Source of the DNA: Halopseudomonas xiamenensis
GTDB lineage: Bacteria; Pseudomonadota; Gammaproteobacteria; Pseudomonadales; Pseudomonadaceae
Reading direction: 5' to 3'
Assembly (NCBI RefSeq): GCF_014219065.1
Contig: NZ_JACLGO010000001.1
Location: forward strand, 124,001-188,000
Length of the DNA: 64,000 nt
Shown piece by piece: positions 43,606-53,020 of the stretch. The notes beneath the pieces are model-generated. The model ran no database searches, had not been told where the DNA came from, and worked only from the letters and a program-made list of their open reading frames with translations. The position numbers and the translations under genes were made by a program. Position 1 is the stretch's first letter; each line of letters starts with the position of its first letter.

Positions 43606-45636
43606 ATGAGTTACCAGGTATTAGCCCGCAAATGGCGTCCGCGCCTGTTTCGTGAGATGGTCGGCCAGACCCACGTGTTGCAGGCCCTGATCAATGCACT
43701 GGATCACAATCGTCTGCACCATGCCTATCTGTTCACCGGCACCCGGGGCGTCGGCAAGACCACCATTGCGCGGATTCTGGCTAAATGCCTGAATTGCGAG
43801 GCGGGCGTCAGTTCGGAGCCGTGCGGCGTCTGTTCGGCCTGCCGGGAAATCGATGAAGGGCGTTTCGTCGACCTGATCGAGGTCGATGCGGCCAGCCGTA
43901 CCAAGGTCGAAGATACCCGCGAGCTGCTGGACAACGTGCAGTACGCGCCAACTCGTGGGCGCTTCAAGGTCTACCTGATCGACGAAGTGCACATGCTCTC
44001 CAGCCACAGTTTCAATGCCCTGCTCAAGACCCTGGAGGAGCCGCCGGCGCATGTGAAGTTCCTGCTGGCGACTACCGACCCGCAGAAGCTGCCGGTCACC
44101 ATATTGTCGCGCTGCCTGCAGTTCTCGTTGAAGAACATGCTGCCGGAAAAGGTCGTCGAGCACCTGCGCCATGTGCTGGCCGAAGAGCAGGTACCCTTCG
44201 ACGAGGAGTCGCTGTGGCTGCTCGGTCGGGCCGCCGATGGTTCCATGCGCGATGGCCTGAGCCTGACCGACCAGGCCATTGCCTTCGGCAATGGCGAGCT
44301 GAAGGCGCCGGACGTGCGCAGCATGCTCGGTACCATCGATCACGGCCAGGTGTTCGGCCTGCTCAATGGTCTGGCTGCCGGCGACGCCCGGGCGCTACTG
44401 GCGGCGGTGGCCGAACTGGCGGAGCAGGGCGCCGATTTTGCCGGTGTGCTCGCCGAGCTGATCTCCACCCTGCAGCGGGTGGCCATTGCCCAGGTATTGC
44501 CGGAGGCGGCGGACAACAGTCTCGGTGATCAGCAACGGGTGCTGGAGCTGGCCGGGCGCATCAGCGCCGAGGATGTCCAGCTGTTCTATCAACTGGCGCT
44601 GCACGGTCGTCGTGATCTGCCGCTGGCACCGGACCCGCGTGGTGGCTTTGAAATGGCGCTGTTGCGCATGCTGGCATTCCGTCCCGGTACGCTGCAGCAC
44701 AGCGGCAACGCCGCTCCGCCCGGCAGCGTGCAGCAGCCACCGCAGGCCACGCCGATAACCCCACCGGTAGCGGACAGCGACCCGGGAAAGCCCACCGGGA
44801 TCAGCCAGGCCAGGGCTGATTCCGCGGCAGAGCGGCCGGCAACGCAGGCATCGCCTGCCGCCGAGCCCGCCATTGTCGCCAGTGCGCCGCAGCCCGCGGC
44901 CATACCAGCCCCGTCCGTGCCTGCTGCCGTCGATACCCAGCCGCCGCCGGCTCCTGAGCCAGCGGCGCGGCCAGCAGCGGTCGTCGAGGCTCCGGAAGCG
45001 GTTTCCGCGCCGGCCTCGGTGCAGCCGCTGCGCTCGGCTACGCCGGTCAAACCACCCCAGGACCCCGCCGCAGACGAGCCACCAGAGTGGCTGCAGGGGC
45101 CGCCGCCGGACGACAGCTTCGACCCGGATACCGGCGATGACGAACTGGATGTTGAGCAGTACCTGGGTGACTGGCAACCGGCAGAGGAGATTGCCGCCGA
45201 GTCGATAGTGGCCGAGCAGGACGAGGTCAGTGACCTGCCGCCGGCTACCGGCCTGGCGGCGTACTGGCTGGAAATTTATCCGCGCCTGGGGGTGGCCGGT
45301 CTGACCCAGAGTATCGCCGCCCACTGCCAACTGGTCAGCAATGACAATGCCATCTGGCGGTTGCACCTGGACCCCGGACACAGCGCGCTGTACAACGAAA
45401 ACCACCGCCTGCGTCTGCAGAATGCCATCGTCGAGCTGGAGGGCCAGGCGCTGACGCTCGAGGTGGTGGTGCAGGCCCCCGACCAGGAGACACCGGCCGT
45501 GGCCGCTGCACGGCGGCGTGTGGCACGGCAGAAGGAAGCCGAGGCCAGCATCCAGGGCGACCCCCTGGTGCAGGCTCTGATCACTGATTTCGCGGCGCAG
45601 ATCTGTGCAGACAGTATCCGCCCGGTAGACGCTTGA
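43606..45636 (+). CDS. dnaX: DNA polymerase III subunit gamma/tau
   Basis: The clamp-loader ATPase that organises the replisome. The 676-residue protein has an AAA+ domain with Walker A GTRGVGKTT (about residues 45-53), the four-cysteine zinc module CLNCEAGVSSEPCGVCSAC and the Walker B region VYLIDEVHMLS. Domain III runs to about 370. A Pro/Ala-rich linker (about 370-510) and the tau C-terminal polymerase/DnaB-binding region follow. No A-rich slippery heptamer of the E. coli kind was seen in the linker, so a programmed frameshift to gamma cannot be claimed. ybaB and recR follow, the conserved trio. Confidence 0.95.
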   Translation: MSYQVLARKWRPRLFREMVGQTHVLQALINALDHNRLHHAYLFTGTRGVGKTTIARILAKCLNCEAGVSSEPCGVCSACREIDEGRFVDLIEVDAASRTKVEDTRELLDNVQYAPTRGRFKVYLIDEVHMLSSHSFNALLKTLEEPPAHVKFLLATTDPQKLPVTILSRCLQFSLKNMLPEKVVEHLRHVLAEEQVPFDEESLWLLGRAADGSMRDGLSLTDQAIAFGNGELKAPDVRSMLGTIDHGQVFGLLNGLAAGDARALLAAVAELAEQGADFAGVLAELISTLQRVAIAQVLPEAADNSLGDQQRVLELAGRISAEDVQLFYQLALHGRRDLPLAPDPRGGFEMALLRMLAFRPGTLQHSGNAAPPGSVQQPPQATPITPPVADSDPGKPTGISQARADSAAERPATQASPAAEPAIVASAPQPAAIPAPSVPAAVDTQPPPAPEPAARPAAVVEAPEAVSAPASVQPLRSATPVKPPQDPAADEPPEWLQGPPPDDSFDPDTGDDELDVEQYLGDWQPAEEIAAESIVAEQDEVSDLPPATGLAAYWLEIYPRLGVAGLTQSIAAHCQLVSNDNAIWRLHLDPGHSALYNENHRLRLQNAIVELEGQALTLEVVVQAPDQETPAVAAARRRVARQKEAEASIQGDPLVQALITDFAAQICADSIRPVDA

Positions 45637-45658
45637 ATAACTTTTCGAGGATAGAACC

Positions 45659-45985
45659 ATGATGAAAGGTGGCATGGCAGGCCTGATGAAGCAGGCCCAG
45701 CAAATGCAGGAAAAGATGCAGAAGATGCAGGAAGAACTGGCCAATGCCGAGGTCACCGGTCAGTCCGGTGCCGGCCTGGTGTCGGTGGTCATGACCGGGC
45801 GCCACGATGTGCGCCGGGTCAACATCGACGACAGCCTGATGAGCGAGGACAAGGATGTGCTGGAAGACCTGATCGCCGCCGCCATCAACGATGCGGTGCG
45901 CAAGCTGGAAAAGCACAATCAGGAGAAAATGGCCGGCATGACCGCGGGGATGAATCTGCCCGACGGTTTCAAGATGCCCTTCTGA
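45659..45985 (+). CDS. ybaB: YbaB/EbfC nucleoid-associated protein
   Basis: A small dimeric DNA-binding protein with a tweezer-like fold that coats the nucleoid. The 108-residue product has the Met/Gln-rich N-terminal helix ([25 protein letters not shown]), the strand [22 protein letters not shown], and a helix with [18 protein letters not shown]. The ATG at 45659 or the next codon (45662) could be the start. It sits between dnaX and recR with short gaps, a near-universal gene order. Confidence 0.95.
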   Translation: MMKGGMAGLMKQAQQMQEKMQKMQEELANAEVTGQSGAGLVSVVMTGRHDVRRVNIDDSLMSEDKDVLEDLIAAAINDAVRKLEKHNQEKMAGMTAGMNLPDGFKMPF

Positions 45986-46004
45986 GCAGAGCGCCCATAT
46001 CGGT

Positions 46005-46604
46005 ATGAGTTTCAGTCCGCTGATTCGCCAATTGATCGATGCGCTGCGTGGCCTGCCCGGTGTCGGGCCGAAAACCGCCCAGCGCATGGCCCTGAACCTG
46101 CTCGAACGTGACCGCGAGGCGGGCCGGCGCCTGGCCCATGCGCTGGAGTCGGCGATGGACGGGGTAGGCTATTGCAGCCGCTGCCGGACCCTCAGCGAGA
46201 GTGAGGTGTGTGAGCTGTGCGCCGACCCGCGCCGCGATGACAGCCTGCTGTGTGTACTGCAGAGCCCGGCGGATGTCTGGGCAGTGGAGATGGCCGGCAG
46301 TTTTCGTGGCCGCTACTTCGTGCTCAAGGGCCATCTGTCGCCCATCGATGGACTGGGCCCGGAGGAGATCGGCATTCCCGCCCTGCTCGAACGGGTCGAG
46401 GACAGTGCGGTGGATGAGGTGATCCTGGCGACCAACCCGACCGTCGAGGGCGAGGCCACCGCGCACTACATCGCCAGTCTGCTCAAGCCACAGGGTATCA
46501 GGGTGTCACGCATCGCCCATGGTGTACCGCTGGGGGGCGAGCTGGAATTCATCGATGGGGGGACCCTGGCCCATGCGCTGGCCGGGAGAACGCTGATCGG
46601 GTGA
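46005..46604 (+). CDS. recR: Recombination protein RecR
   Basis: Acts with RecO (and RecF) to load RecA on SSB-coated single-stranded DNA. The 199-residue protein has the N-terminal helix-hairpin-helix ([19 protein letters not shown]) and the Cys4 zinc finger [16 protein letters not shown]. The Toprim domain reads [42 protein letters not shown]. The Walker-B-like C-terminal end reads [19 protein letters not shown]. It completes dnaX-ybaB-recR. Confidence 0.96.
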   Translation: MSFSPLIRQLIDALRGLPGVGPKTAQRMALNLLERDREAGRRLAHALESAMDGVGYCSRCRTLSESEVCELCADPRRDDSLLCVLQSPADVWAVEMAGSFRGRYFVLKGHLSPIDGLGPEEIGIPALLERVEDSAVDEVILATNPTVEGEATAHYIASLLKPQGIRVSRIAHGVPLGGELEFIDGGTLAHALAGRTLIG

Positions 46605-46622
46605 GGGGTAGCTGTTTCACTC

Positions 46623-46653
46623 AGCGGCTTGCCCGGTTCACCGGGAAGCCGCT
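46623..46653. terminator. Hairpin between convergent recR and the small secreted-protein gene
   Basis: AGCGGCTT (46623-46630) / AAGCCGCT (46646-46653) encloses CCCGG-TTCA-CCGGG, giving 13 base pairs with one bulged G. No T-run. Located 19 bases after recR and 16 before the convergent stop; a likely bidirectional 3' end. Confidence 0.5.
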
Positions 46654-46668
46654 CGGTGCTGATGCCGC

Positions 46669-46956
46669 TCAGATGCCGCCAGCGGCATTCTTCTCTTCAA
46701 GCTCATGGATGATGCGATCATAGGCTTCACAGGCGCCATGATGGCTCTGGGTGGGGTCACGCTCCTGCAGTGCCTTGAGCTGCTCATGCAGGCGGGCTGC
46801 CTTCTCCGGGTTACCGGCAGCGATGCGGTTGATGGTCACGGCGGTTTCTTCGGCCTTCTTCAGGGCTTCTTCTGGTGTACAGATGACGGTCTGGGCCGAT
46901 GCTGTGGCGGCGCTGGCCAGCAGGGCGGCAAAAATCACGGGGGAGAGCAGTTTCAT
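46669..46956 (-). CDS. Small secreted hypothetical protein
   Basis: Not recognised. The 95-residue product begins with a clear Sec signal peptide (MKLLSPVIFAALLASAATASA, cleavage before QT) and has a mature part of about 74 residues. Two cysteines (VICTPEE and GACEAYD) could form one disulfide in the periplasm. The mature part is helical and charged (ALKKAEETAVTINRIAAGNPEKAARLHEQLKAL). A GAGGTAA-like site precedes the ATG. It stands alone between recR (convergent) and the yheU-type gene. Confidence 0.75.
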   Translation of the reverse strand: MKLLSPVIFAALLASAATASAQTVICTPEEALKKAEETAVTINRIAAGNPEKAARLHEQLKALQERDPTQSHHGACEAYDRIIHELEEKNAAGGI

Positions 46957-47072
46957 CGTTTACCTCGTCAGACCCGCAAGGGGGTGTAAAGACCCCTATA
47001 TTAGTCCTTCGCTGGTGATCCTCCAAGCGTCCTGGCCGCGGTGCGTCACCCTGAAGCAGGGCAGCTGCGCCA

Positions 47073-47321
47073 TCAATCCTGTCCTGTGCCGGCGTCCTGC
47101 AGCAGCTCGGCCGGCACATCGCGGCGGTGAGCCAGGCTGGTATCGCCGCTTTCGGGATGGAACACGATCAGCACCTCGCCGCGCTCGATCAGACGCCGCA
47201 GGCGTTCGACACGCTGTTCCAGGCTGGCGTCATAACCGTTGTCGGTACCATCGCGGGTGACGAAATCCTCCAGCAGGCGCAAGAAGGTCTCGGGGTCGAG
47301 CAGGGTGTGGGGTATCAGCAT
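47073..47321 (-). CDS. yheU: YheU family protein (UPF0270)
   Basis: A small conserved protein of unknown function. From the ATG at 47321 the product is 82 residues: MLIPHTLLDPETFLRLLEDF, then VTRDGTDNGYDASLEQRV and GEVLIVFHPESGDTSL, matching the UPF0270 pattern of E. coli YheU (FVLREGTDYG) and its pseudomonad homologues. The frame is open 14 codons further upstream, but MLIP is the family start and has a purine-rich GGAAG site. It is divergent from the TSUP permease gene. Confidence 0.9.
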   Translation of the reverse strand: MLIPHTLLDPETFLRLLEDFVTRDGTDNGYDASLEQRVERLRRLIERGEVLIVFHPESGDTSLAHRRDVPAELLQDAGTGQD

Positions 47322-47403
47322 GAGGTCTACTTCCCGGATGACAGTCAGGTGATGATGGGTCAATGATACACTGGCGGTTTTTCCGATACGCCCTCTGGTT
47401 GCG

Positions 47404-48159
47404 ATGATTACCGATCCTCTGTTCTATCTGTGCGCCATCCCTGCGGTCCTGCTCTACGGCATCGCCAAGGGTGGATTCGGCGGCAATATCGCCATTCTCT
47501 CGGTGCCGCTGATGTCACTGGTCATGCCGCCGCAACAGGCGGCGACCATTCTGCTGCCGATCCTGTGCACCATGGACCTGGTGGCGCTGCGTACCTTCCG
47601 TGGCCGCTGGAGCAAGCCCAACCTGCGCATCATAGTGCCGGCGGCACTGGTCGGCACGCTGCTGGCCTGGCTGAGTTTCAGCTGGATGAGCGATGCGCAT
47701 ATCCAGCTGATGATCGGGGTGATCGCCGTCGCCTTTACCCTGAACATCTGGCTGCGCCGGGGCGAGCCGCCGGTGCGCGGCGTCAGCGTCTGGCGCGGTG
47801 GGTTCTGGGGCATGGTGGCGGGTTTCACCAGTTTCGGCATCCATGCCGGCGGACCACCGATCAACGTCTACCTGCTGCCGCAGAAGCTGGACAAGACGCT
47901 GCTGATGGGCACCATCGCGGTCTTCTTCGCGGTGGTGAACCTGGCCAAGGTCCCGGCCTACATCCAGCTCGGCCAGTTCGACAGTGGCAACCTGCTGACC
48001 GCCCTGGTGCTATTGCCGCTGGCGCCCATCGGCATCCGCCTGGGCTTCTGGATGCTGCAGCGCACCAACCAGGAACTGATCTACCAGCTGTGCTACATCT
48101 TCCTGTTCATCACCGGCTGCAAGCTGCTGTATGACGGTGGTATGGCGCTGTTCGGCTGA
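47404..48159 (+). CDS. TSUP family (TauE/SafE) membrane permease
   Basis: A sulfite/sulfoacetate-exporter-type family; actual substrate unknown. The 251-residue protein has about eight hydrophobic helices and the duplicated family motif. The first copy is GIAKGGFGGNIAILSVPLMSL (about residues 19-39). The second is GFWGMVAGFTSFGIHAGGPPINVYLLPQ (about 136-163). It is convergent with mnmC, 14 bases apart, and its promoter must lie in the 82-base gap shared with yheU. Confidence 0.9.
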   Translation: MITDPLFYLCAIPAVLLYGIAKGGFGGNIAILSVPLMSLVMPPQQAATILLPILCTMDLVALRTFRGRWSKPNLRIIVPAALVGTLLAWLSFSWMSDAHIQLMIGVIAVAFTLNIWLRRGEPPVRGVSVWRGGFWGMVAGFTSFGIHAGGPPINVYLLPQKLDKTLLMGTIAVFFAVVNLAKVPAYIQLGQFDSGNLLTALVLLPLAPIGIRLGFWMLQRTNQELIYQLCYIFLFITGCKLLYDGGMALFG

Positions 48160-48173
48160 AACGCCAATCGGCC

Positions 48174-50150
48174 CTAGCGCCCGCGGATCAACTGGCGCAG
48201 CAGAAAGCGATTGGGGTGTACCGCACAGGCCACATCGCGGGGCAGGGGCAGGGGTTCCCCGCCGATCCAGGCGGCGATCAGCTCGCCGCTCAGCGGGCAA
48301 CTGACCAGCCCGCGTGAACCATGCCCGGCATTGATGTACAGGCCCGGGTACCAGCGGGTCGGGGTCTGTGGTTGCTTCGAGGCGTCCTTGCCCAGTACCG
48401 CATAGTCGCTGTCGAAGGCCTGTGCATCGGCCAGTGGTCCGATCAGCGGCAGGTAGTCCGGCGAGGTGCAGCGCAGCGCAGCGCGTGCCGCCAGTGCCTG
48501 CGGGTCCTGTTGTGGCTGCAGGGCTACGGCCAGTGCCGGCGACAGCTTGTCCAGCAGCGCCAGGTTGCTGAGGTTTTCCTCGGCGCTGGGCTCGGTATCC
48601 AGTCGATCGAAACGAAAGCTGGCTCCCAGGTGGTGCCGGTCATGGCGCGCCGGCGAGATATAGCCCTCGGCGCACAGCACGGTACGCAGGTGCCGGCTGT
48701 GCGCGGTGGCGGGCAGTTCGGTGATCTGCCCGCGAATCGCCTTGAGCGGCAGCTGACTGCTCTGTTCGAAGCGCTGGCTGTCGGCGGCGCTGCAGATCAC
48801 TGCCACGCTGGCGCTGGCGATGGTTTGGTCGCGGGCGTCCAGTGCGTGCCAGTGCTGGTCGCGCTGCTGCAGTTGCAGGGCATCGCTGTTGGTCAGCAGG
48901 CGGATGTTGGGATGCTGCAGCAACGCCCGGCACAGGCTGGGTGGGTTGACCCAGCCAGCGCCGGGAAAGAACAGGCCAGGCTGCTGCACAGCCACGCCGG
49001 CCAGGGCACTGGCCTGTTCGACATCGACACTGTGCAGGAAGCTGTGCGGGTAGCCCTGGTCGGCCAGCGCCAGTTGCCGCTGGCGCTCCTTGTCGTCGGT
49101 GCTCAATTGCAGCACGCCGCAGGCTGCCCAGTTACCGTCACCCTGGGGCAGCAGGTCATGCAGCAGGCGCAGGCAATAGGCGTAGCTGGCCTGAACGAAG
49201 CGTGACAAGGGCGTCTGGTGTGGCGACAGTTTGCAATACAGGATGCCCTGGGTGTTGCCGGAAGCCTCGGCGGCGGCCGTGGCATGCCGCTCGATGACGG
49301 TGACCTGCCAGCCACGCCGGGCCAGGGCAAAGGCGGTACTGCAGCCGGCCAGTCCGGAGCCGACGACCAGAGCGCTGCGCTCGCCTGATGGCGTGTCGGG
49401 TCGTTGATACCAGGGCGGTGTCCAGGTGGCTTGCGGCGGGCTCGGCAGTCGCCCGCAGAGCATCTCGCGCTTGCGCCCATAGCCCTTGACCTTGCGCATG
49501 TCGAAGCCGGCGGCCTGCAGTCCGCGGCGCACATCGCCGACGCTGGTGAAGGTGGCTACCGTGGCACTGGCCCGGGACAGTCGGGCCATCTGCTGGTAGA
49601 GCGCTGGTTGCCACATGTCGGGATTCTTCGCCGGGGCGAAGCCATCGAGGAACCAGGCGTCGATTGGTGCATCGAGTTGCGGCAGGGTGTCCAGCAGGTC
49701 ACCGACCAGCAGGGTCAGGGTGACCCGGCCCGCCGCCAGGGAAAACTGCTGCCAGCCGGGCGCCAGGTCGCTGTACTGCGCCAGCAACTGCTCGGCCCAA
49801 GGCTGCAGTTCCGGCCACAGGGCCAGGGCGCGGTGCATGTCCTGGCTGCTCAGCGGGTATTTTTCGCTGCTGATGAAATGCAGCCGGGCGTCGGCTGGCG
49901 CCAGTTGCTCCCAGCGCTGCCAGGCGCAGAGAAAATTCAGACCGGTGCCGAAGCCGGTTTCGCCGATGCAGAAGCTGGCGCCGGGGGGCAGGGCGGCCCA
50001 ACGCTGGTCCAGCTCATTGTGCTGCAGGAACACATGGCGGGTTTCGTCCAGGCCCGACTCACGGGAGAAGTACACATCGCCGAAGTGTGTGGAAAAGGGC
50101 TGTCCGTCATCGGACCAGCTCAACTCTGCAAAGGATGGTGAGGTTTTCAC
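48174..50150 (-). CDS. mnmC: Bifunctional tRNA mnm5s2U biosynthesis protein MnmC
   Basis: Catalyses the last two steps of 5-methylaminomethyl-2-thiouridine at U34 of tRNA. The C-terminal FAD domain removes the carboxymethyl group and the N-terminal domain methylates with SAM. The 658-residue fusion has the methyltransferase part first (residues about 1-240; FCIGETGFGTGLNFLCAWQ, DAWFLDGFAPAKNPDMW). The oxidoreductase part follows (ALVVGSGLAGCSTAFALARRGWQVTVIER from about 265; LYINAGHGSRGLVSCPLSGELIAAWI near the end). The start codon is GTG at 50150 with GGAG upstream. A 29-codon ORF lies 50 bases upstream on the same strand. Confidence 0.95.
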   Translation of the reverse strand: MKTSPSFAELSWSDDGQPFSTHFGDVYFSRESGLDETRHVFLQHNELDQRWAALPPGASFCIGETGFGTGLNFLCAWQRWEQLAPADARLHFISSEKYPLSSQDMHRALALWPELQPWAEQLLAQYSDLAPGWQQFSLAAGRVTLTLLVGDLLDTLPQLDAPIDAWFLDGFAPAKNPDMWQPALYQQMARLSRASATVATFTSVGDVRRGLQAAGFDMRKVKGYGRKREMLCGRLPSPPQATWTPPWYQRPDTPSGERSALVVGSGLAGCSTAFALARRGWQVTVIERHATAAAEASGNTQGILYCKLSPHQTPLSRFVQASYAYCLRLLHDLLPQGDGNWAACGVLQLSTDDKERQRQLALADQGYPHSFLHSVDVEQASALAGVAVQQPGLFFPGAGWVNPPSLCRALLQHPNIRLLTNSDALQLQQRDQHWHALDARDQTIASASVAVICSAADSQRFEQSSQLPLKAIRGQITELPATAHSRHLRTVLCAEGYISPARHDRHHLGASFRFDRLDTEPSAEENLSNLALLDKLSPALAVALQPQQDPQALAARAALRCTSPDYLPLIGPLADAQAFDSDYAVLGKDASKQPQTPTRWYPGLYINAGHGSRGLVSCPLSGELIAAWIGGEPLPLPRDVACAVHPNRFLLRQLIRGR

Positions 50151-50200
50151 GGGATCTCCGGCGCATACTGAAGCCGGCTATTGTAACCGTGAAACGGGCG

Positions 50201-50290
50201 TCACCCCATATTGGGCAGAATCAGCAACAGCCAGGTAGCGAGAAAGACCAGGGCAACACTGGGCAATTTGGCCCGAATATCGAATTTCAT
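50201..50290 (-). CDS. Candidate 29-residue membrane protein
   Basis: Not recognised. The ORF MKFDIRAKLPSVALVFLATW continues LLLILPNMG and stops with TGA. One hydrophobic helix (about residues 10-26) follows a short basic/charged N-terminus, so the expected topology is N-in with a tiny periplasmic end. AAGGTGG lies 6 bases upstream of the ATG (minus strand), which is better than for many real genes here. It is upstream of mnmC on the same strand. Evidence is coding layout only. The 298 bases beyond it towards the EamA gene show no further ORF of note. Confidence 0.5.
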   Translation of the reverse strand: MKFDIRAKLPSVALVFLATWLLLILPNMG

Positions 50291-50588
50291 AAGTACCACC
50301 TTTTATTTTTCTGTGCGGGCGTCTTTGTAAGTTGCCCGGCGGTCAGCGTCGGATAGAGCGCTGATTCGATTGTATGGGTTCGAACCGGTTGACCGCAATG
50401 CATGTGACATTCGATTTACCGGCCTGTTCCTCCATGCTAGAACATGTATGACGTCCTGTTAGAACGATTGGCTACATGTCTGTTGGCCGTAGTTGCCACG
50501 GGATATGCTGGCCCGACTGCTGTTCAGTACCGCTGCGTGGCTCTACAATAGAGCCCTTCACCTCCCTCCCCGCATTTCGAGAATACTC

Positions 50589-51563
50589 ATGCACGTCGCA
50601 TCCGGTCGCTGGCTGTACGGATTTCTATTGGCATTGACCACCACCTCCCTGTGGGGCGTGTTGCCGATCATGCTCAAGGAAGTGCTCAATGGCATGGATG
50701 CCTTCACTGTGTCCTGGTACCGCATGCTGTCCTCCGGCGTGGTGCTGCTATTGTGGTTGTCGGCTCGCCGGCGGCTGCCATCGATTCGGGCACTGTCCAC
50801 GCGCAATCGCTGGCTGCTGCTGGTATCGGTGCTCGGACTGGCCTTCAACTATGTGCTGTACGTGCTGGCCCTGGACAAGCTGACCCCCGGCACCATGCAG
50901 CTGATGATCCAGATCGCACCGATCATGCTGATGCTCGGCAGCATGCTGGTGTTCAAGGAGCGCTTCGGTATCGGCCAGTTGCTCGGTCTGCTGACTCTGC
51001 TGCTCGGTTTCGGGCTGTTCTTCAACCAGCGCCTGGTGGAGCTGTTCACCCAGCTGAGCGACTACACCCTGGGTATCCTCATCACCCTGGCCGCGGCGTT
51101 CGCCTGGGCGTTGTACGGCCTGGCGCAGAAGCAACTGCTGACCATCTGGTCGTCGGTCACCATCATGATGGTGATCTACCTGGCCTGCGCCTTGCTGATC
51201 ACGCCGCTGGCCACGCCCGGCCAGATACTGCAGCTCAGCCAACTGCAGTTGTGGCTGCTGCTTGGTTGTTGCCTGAACACCCTGGTGGCCTACGGCGCCT
51301 TCGCCGAGGCGCTGGTGCACTGGGAGGCATCACGGGTCAGCGCGACGGTGGCGACTACGCCGCTGTTCACCTTCGCCCTGGTGGCACTGGGTTCGCTGCT
51401 GTGGCCGGCGGTGATCAAGCCCGAGCTGCTCAACAGCCTGGCCTACCTCGGCGCGTTGCTGGTGGTTTCCGGTTCGGCACTGATCGCCCTGGCGCCCAGT
51501 CTGCTGCAGAAGCTCAAGAGCCGCCGCTTGCGGCGGCTGGCCATCAGCCCGCCGTTGGAGTAG
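50589..51563 (+). CDS. EamA/DMT-family transporter
   Basis: A drug/metabolite transporter superfamily exporter, substrate unknown. From ATG 50589 (MHVASGRWLYGF) the protein is 324 residues with ten membrane helices in two EamA repeats: first about residues 8-140 (TSLWGVLPIMLKEVLNGMDAFTVSWYRML), second about 165-300 (YTLGILITLAAAFAWALYGLAQKQL). The frame extends to 50493. The shorter start is preferred because a TACAAT element inside a GGCTCTA/TAGAGCC hairpin (50539-50555) looks like a promoter. A 9-bp perfect hairpin lies in the 3' coding end (51519-51538), 33 bases from the fumC stop. Confidence 0.87.
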   Translation: MHVASGRWLYGFLLALTTTSLWGVLPIMLKEVLNGMDAFTVSWYRMLSSGVVLLLWLSARRRLPSIRALSTRNRWLLLVSVLGLAFNYVLYVLALDKLTPGTMQLMIQIAPIMLMLGSMLVFKERFGIGQLLGLLTLLLGFGLFFNQRLVELFTQLSDYTLGILITLAAAFAWALYGLAQKQLLTIWSSVTIMMVIYLACALLITPLATPGQILQLSQLQLWLLLGCCLNTLVAYGAFAEALVHWEASRVSATVATTPLFTFALVALGSLLWPAVIKPELLNSLAYLGALLVVSGSALIALAPSLLQKLKSRRLRRLAISPPLE

Positions 51564-51570
51564 CCGCCGG

Positions 51571-52950
51571 TTACAGCATCGCCTCCGGCCGTACCGCCTG
51601 GTCGAAGGCCTGCTCGTCCAGATAGCCGAGGCTCAGCGCTGCCTGGCGCAGCGATGTGCCTTCGGCATAGGCCTTCTTGGCAATCTCGGCGGCCTTGTCA
51701 TAGCCGATCACCGGGTTCAACGCGGTGACCAGCATCAGGCTGTTGTCCAGATGTTCACGCATGCGCTGGACATCGGGTTGCATACCCTCCACGCAGTGCC
51801 GGCGGAAGCTGTCGCAGCCATCGGTGAGCAGCCGCACCGATTGCAGCAGGGTATGGATGATCACCGGCTTGAACACATTCAATTGCAATTGACCATAGCT
51901 GGCCGCCATGCCCAGGGTGACATCGTTGCCCTGCACCTGGCAGGCGATCATCGACAGCGCCTCGCACTGCGTCGGATTGACCTTGCCGGGCATGATCGAG
52001 CTGCCTGGCTCGTTGGCCGGCAGCCGGACCTCGGCAAAGCCCGCGCGCGGACCGCTGCCGAGCAGGCGCAGGTCGTTGGCCAGCTTCATCAGGGTCACCG
52101 CCAATTGCTTGCAGGCGCCATGCAGCTGTACCAAAGGTTCATGGCCGCTGAGTGCGGCGAACTTGTTGTCGGCACTGGTGAAGGGCAGGCCACTGAGACT
52201 GGCGACCTGCTCGGCCAGCAGCCCGGCGAAACGCGGCGGAGCGTTCAGTCCGGTGCCGACTGCGGTGCCGCCCTGGGCCAGGGCGAACACCCCCGGCAGG
52301 GCCTGCTCCAGCGCCTGCAGGCCCATGTCCAGTTGCGCGACGAAGGCTGACAGCTCCTGACCGAAGGTCACCGGCGTGGCATCCATCAGGTGGGTGCGGC
52401 CGATCTTGATCAGCTCGGCATGCCGCCGGGCCTGCTCATCCAGGCTGTCGCGCAGGGCCTGCACTGCCGGTACCAGCTGTTGCCGGACCTGGGTCGCCGC
52501 CGCCACGTGCATGGCGCTGGGAAAGGTGTCGTTGGAACTCTGCGCGCGGTTGACGTGATCGTTCGGATGGACCGGCGCCTTGCTGCCGCGCGGTTGGCCG
52601 GCCAACTCGTTGGCGCGGTTGGCGATCACCTCGTTGATGTTCATGTTGCTCTGGGTGCCACTGCCGGTCTGCCATACCGACAGCGGAAAGTGTCCGTCGA
52701 GCTGGCCGGCGATGACCTCGTCCGCGGCCCGGGCGATCAGCTGCACTACCTCCGGCGGCAGGTTGTCTAGCTGCTGGTTGGTCAGTGCCGCGGCTTTCTT
52801 GATCAACGCCAGGGCATGCACCACCGCCAGAGGGATGCGCTCCTCGCCAATGGCGAAGTGGTGCAGCGAGCGCTGGGTCTGGGCGCCCCAGTAGCGGTCC
52901 GCCGGCACCTCGATGTCGCCCATGCTGTCCGATTCAATGCGTGTGTTCAT
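51571..52950 (-). CDS. fumC: Class II fumarate hydratase FumC
   Basis: Interconverts fumarate and L-malate; the iron-free, oxidant-resistant form. The 459-residue protein has the superfamily signature [11 protein letters not shown] and the catalytic segment [18 protein letters not shown]. It also carries [19 protein letters not shown] and [13 protein letters not shown] substrate loops, and the N-terminal [23 protein letters not shown] site precedes the ATG. It is convergent with the EamA gene, 7 bases apart. In pseudomonads fumC is often iron-regulated, but no Fur box was confidently seen here. Confidence 0.96.
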   Translation of the reverse strand: MNTRIESDSMGDIEVPADRYWGAQTQRSLHHFAIGEERIPLAVVHALALIKKAAALTNQQLDNLPPEVVQLIARAADEVIAGQLDGHFPLSVWQTGSGTQSNMNINEVIANRANELAGQPRGSKAPVHPNDHVNRAQSSNDTFPSAMHVAAATQVRQQLVPAVQALRDSLDEQARRHAELIKIGRTHLMDATPVTFGQELSAFVAQLDMGLQALEQALPGVFALAQGGTAVGTGLNAPPRFAGLLAEQVASLSGLPFTSADNKFAALSGHEPLVQLHGACKQLAVTLMKLANDLRLLGSGPRAGFAEVRLPANEPGSSIMPGKVNPTQCEALSMIACQVQGNDVTLGMAASYGQLQLNVFKPVIIHTLLQSVRLLTDGCDSFRRHCVEGMQPDVQRMREHLDNSLMLVTALNPVIGYDKAAEIAKKAYAEGTSLRQAALSLGYLDEQAFDQAVRPEAML

Positions 52951-53020
52951 GATCGCTCCCGTGGCTGGAGAATGAGTCTCTGACCTGCCAGTATAGGTGT
53001 CTGTTCACTTAGCGGATTCA

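Noticed and set aside
44700-45100. Programmed frameshift site in dnaX
   Set aside because: No A-rich slippery heptamer followed by a clear stem-loop was found in the linker region, so a gamma form cannot be supported.
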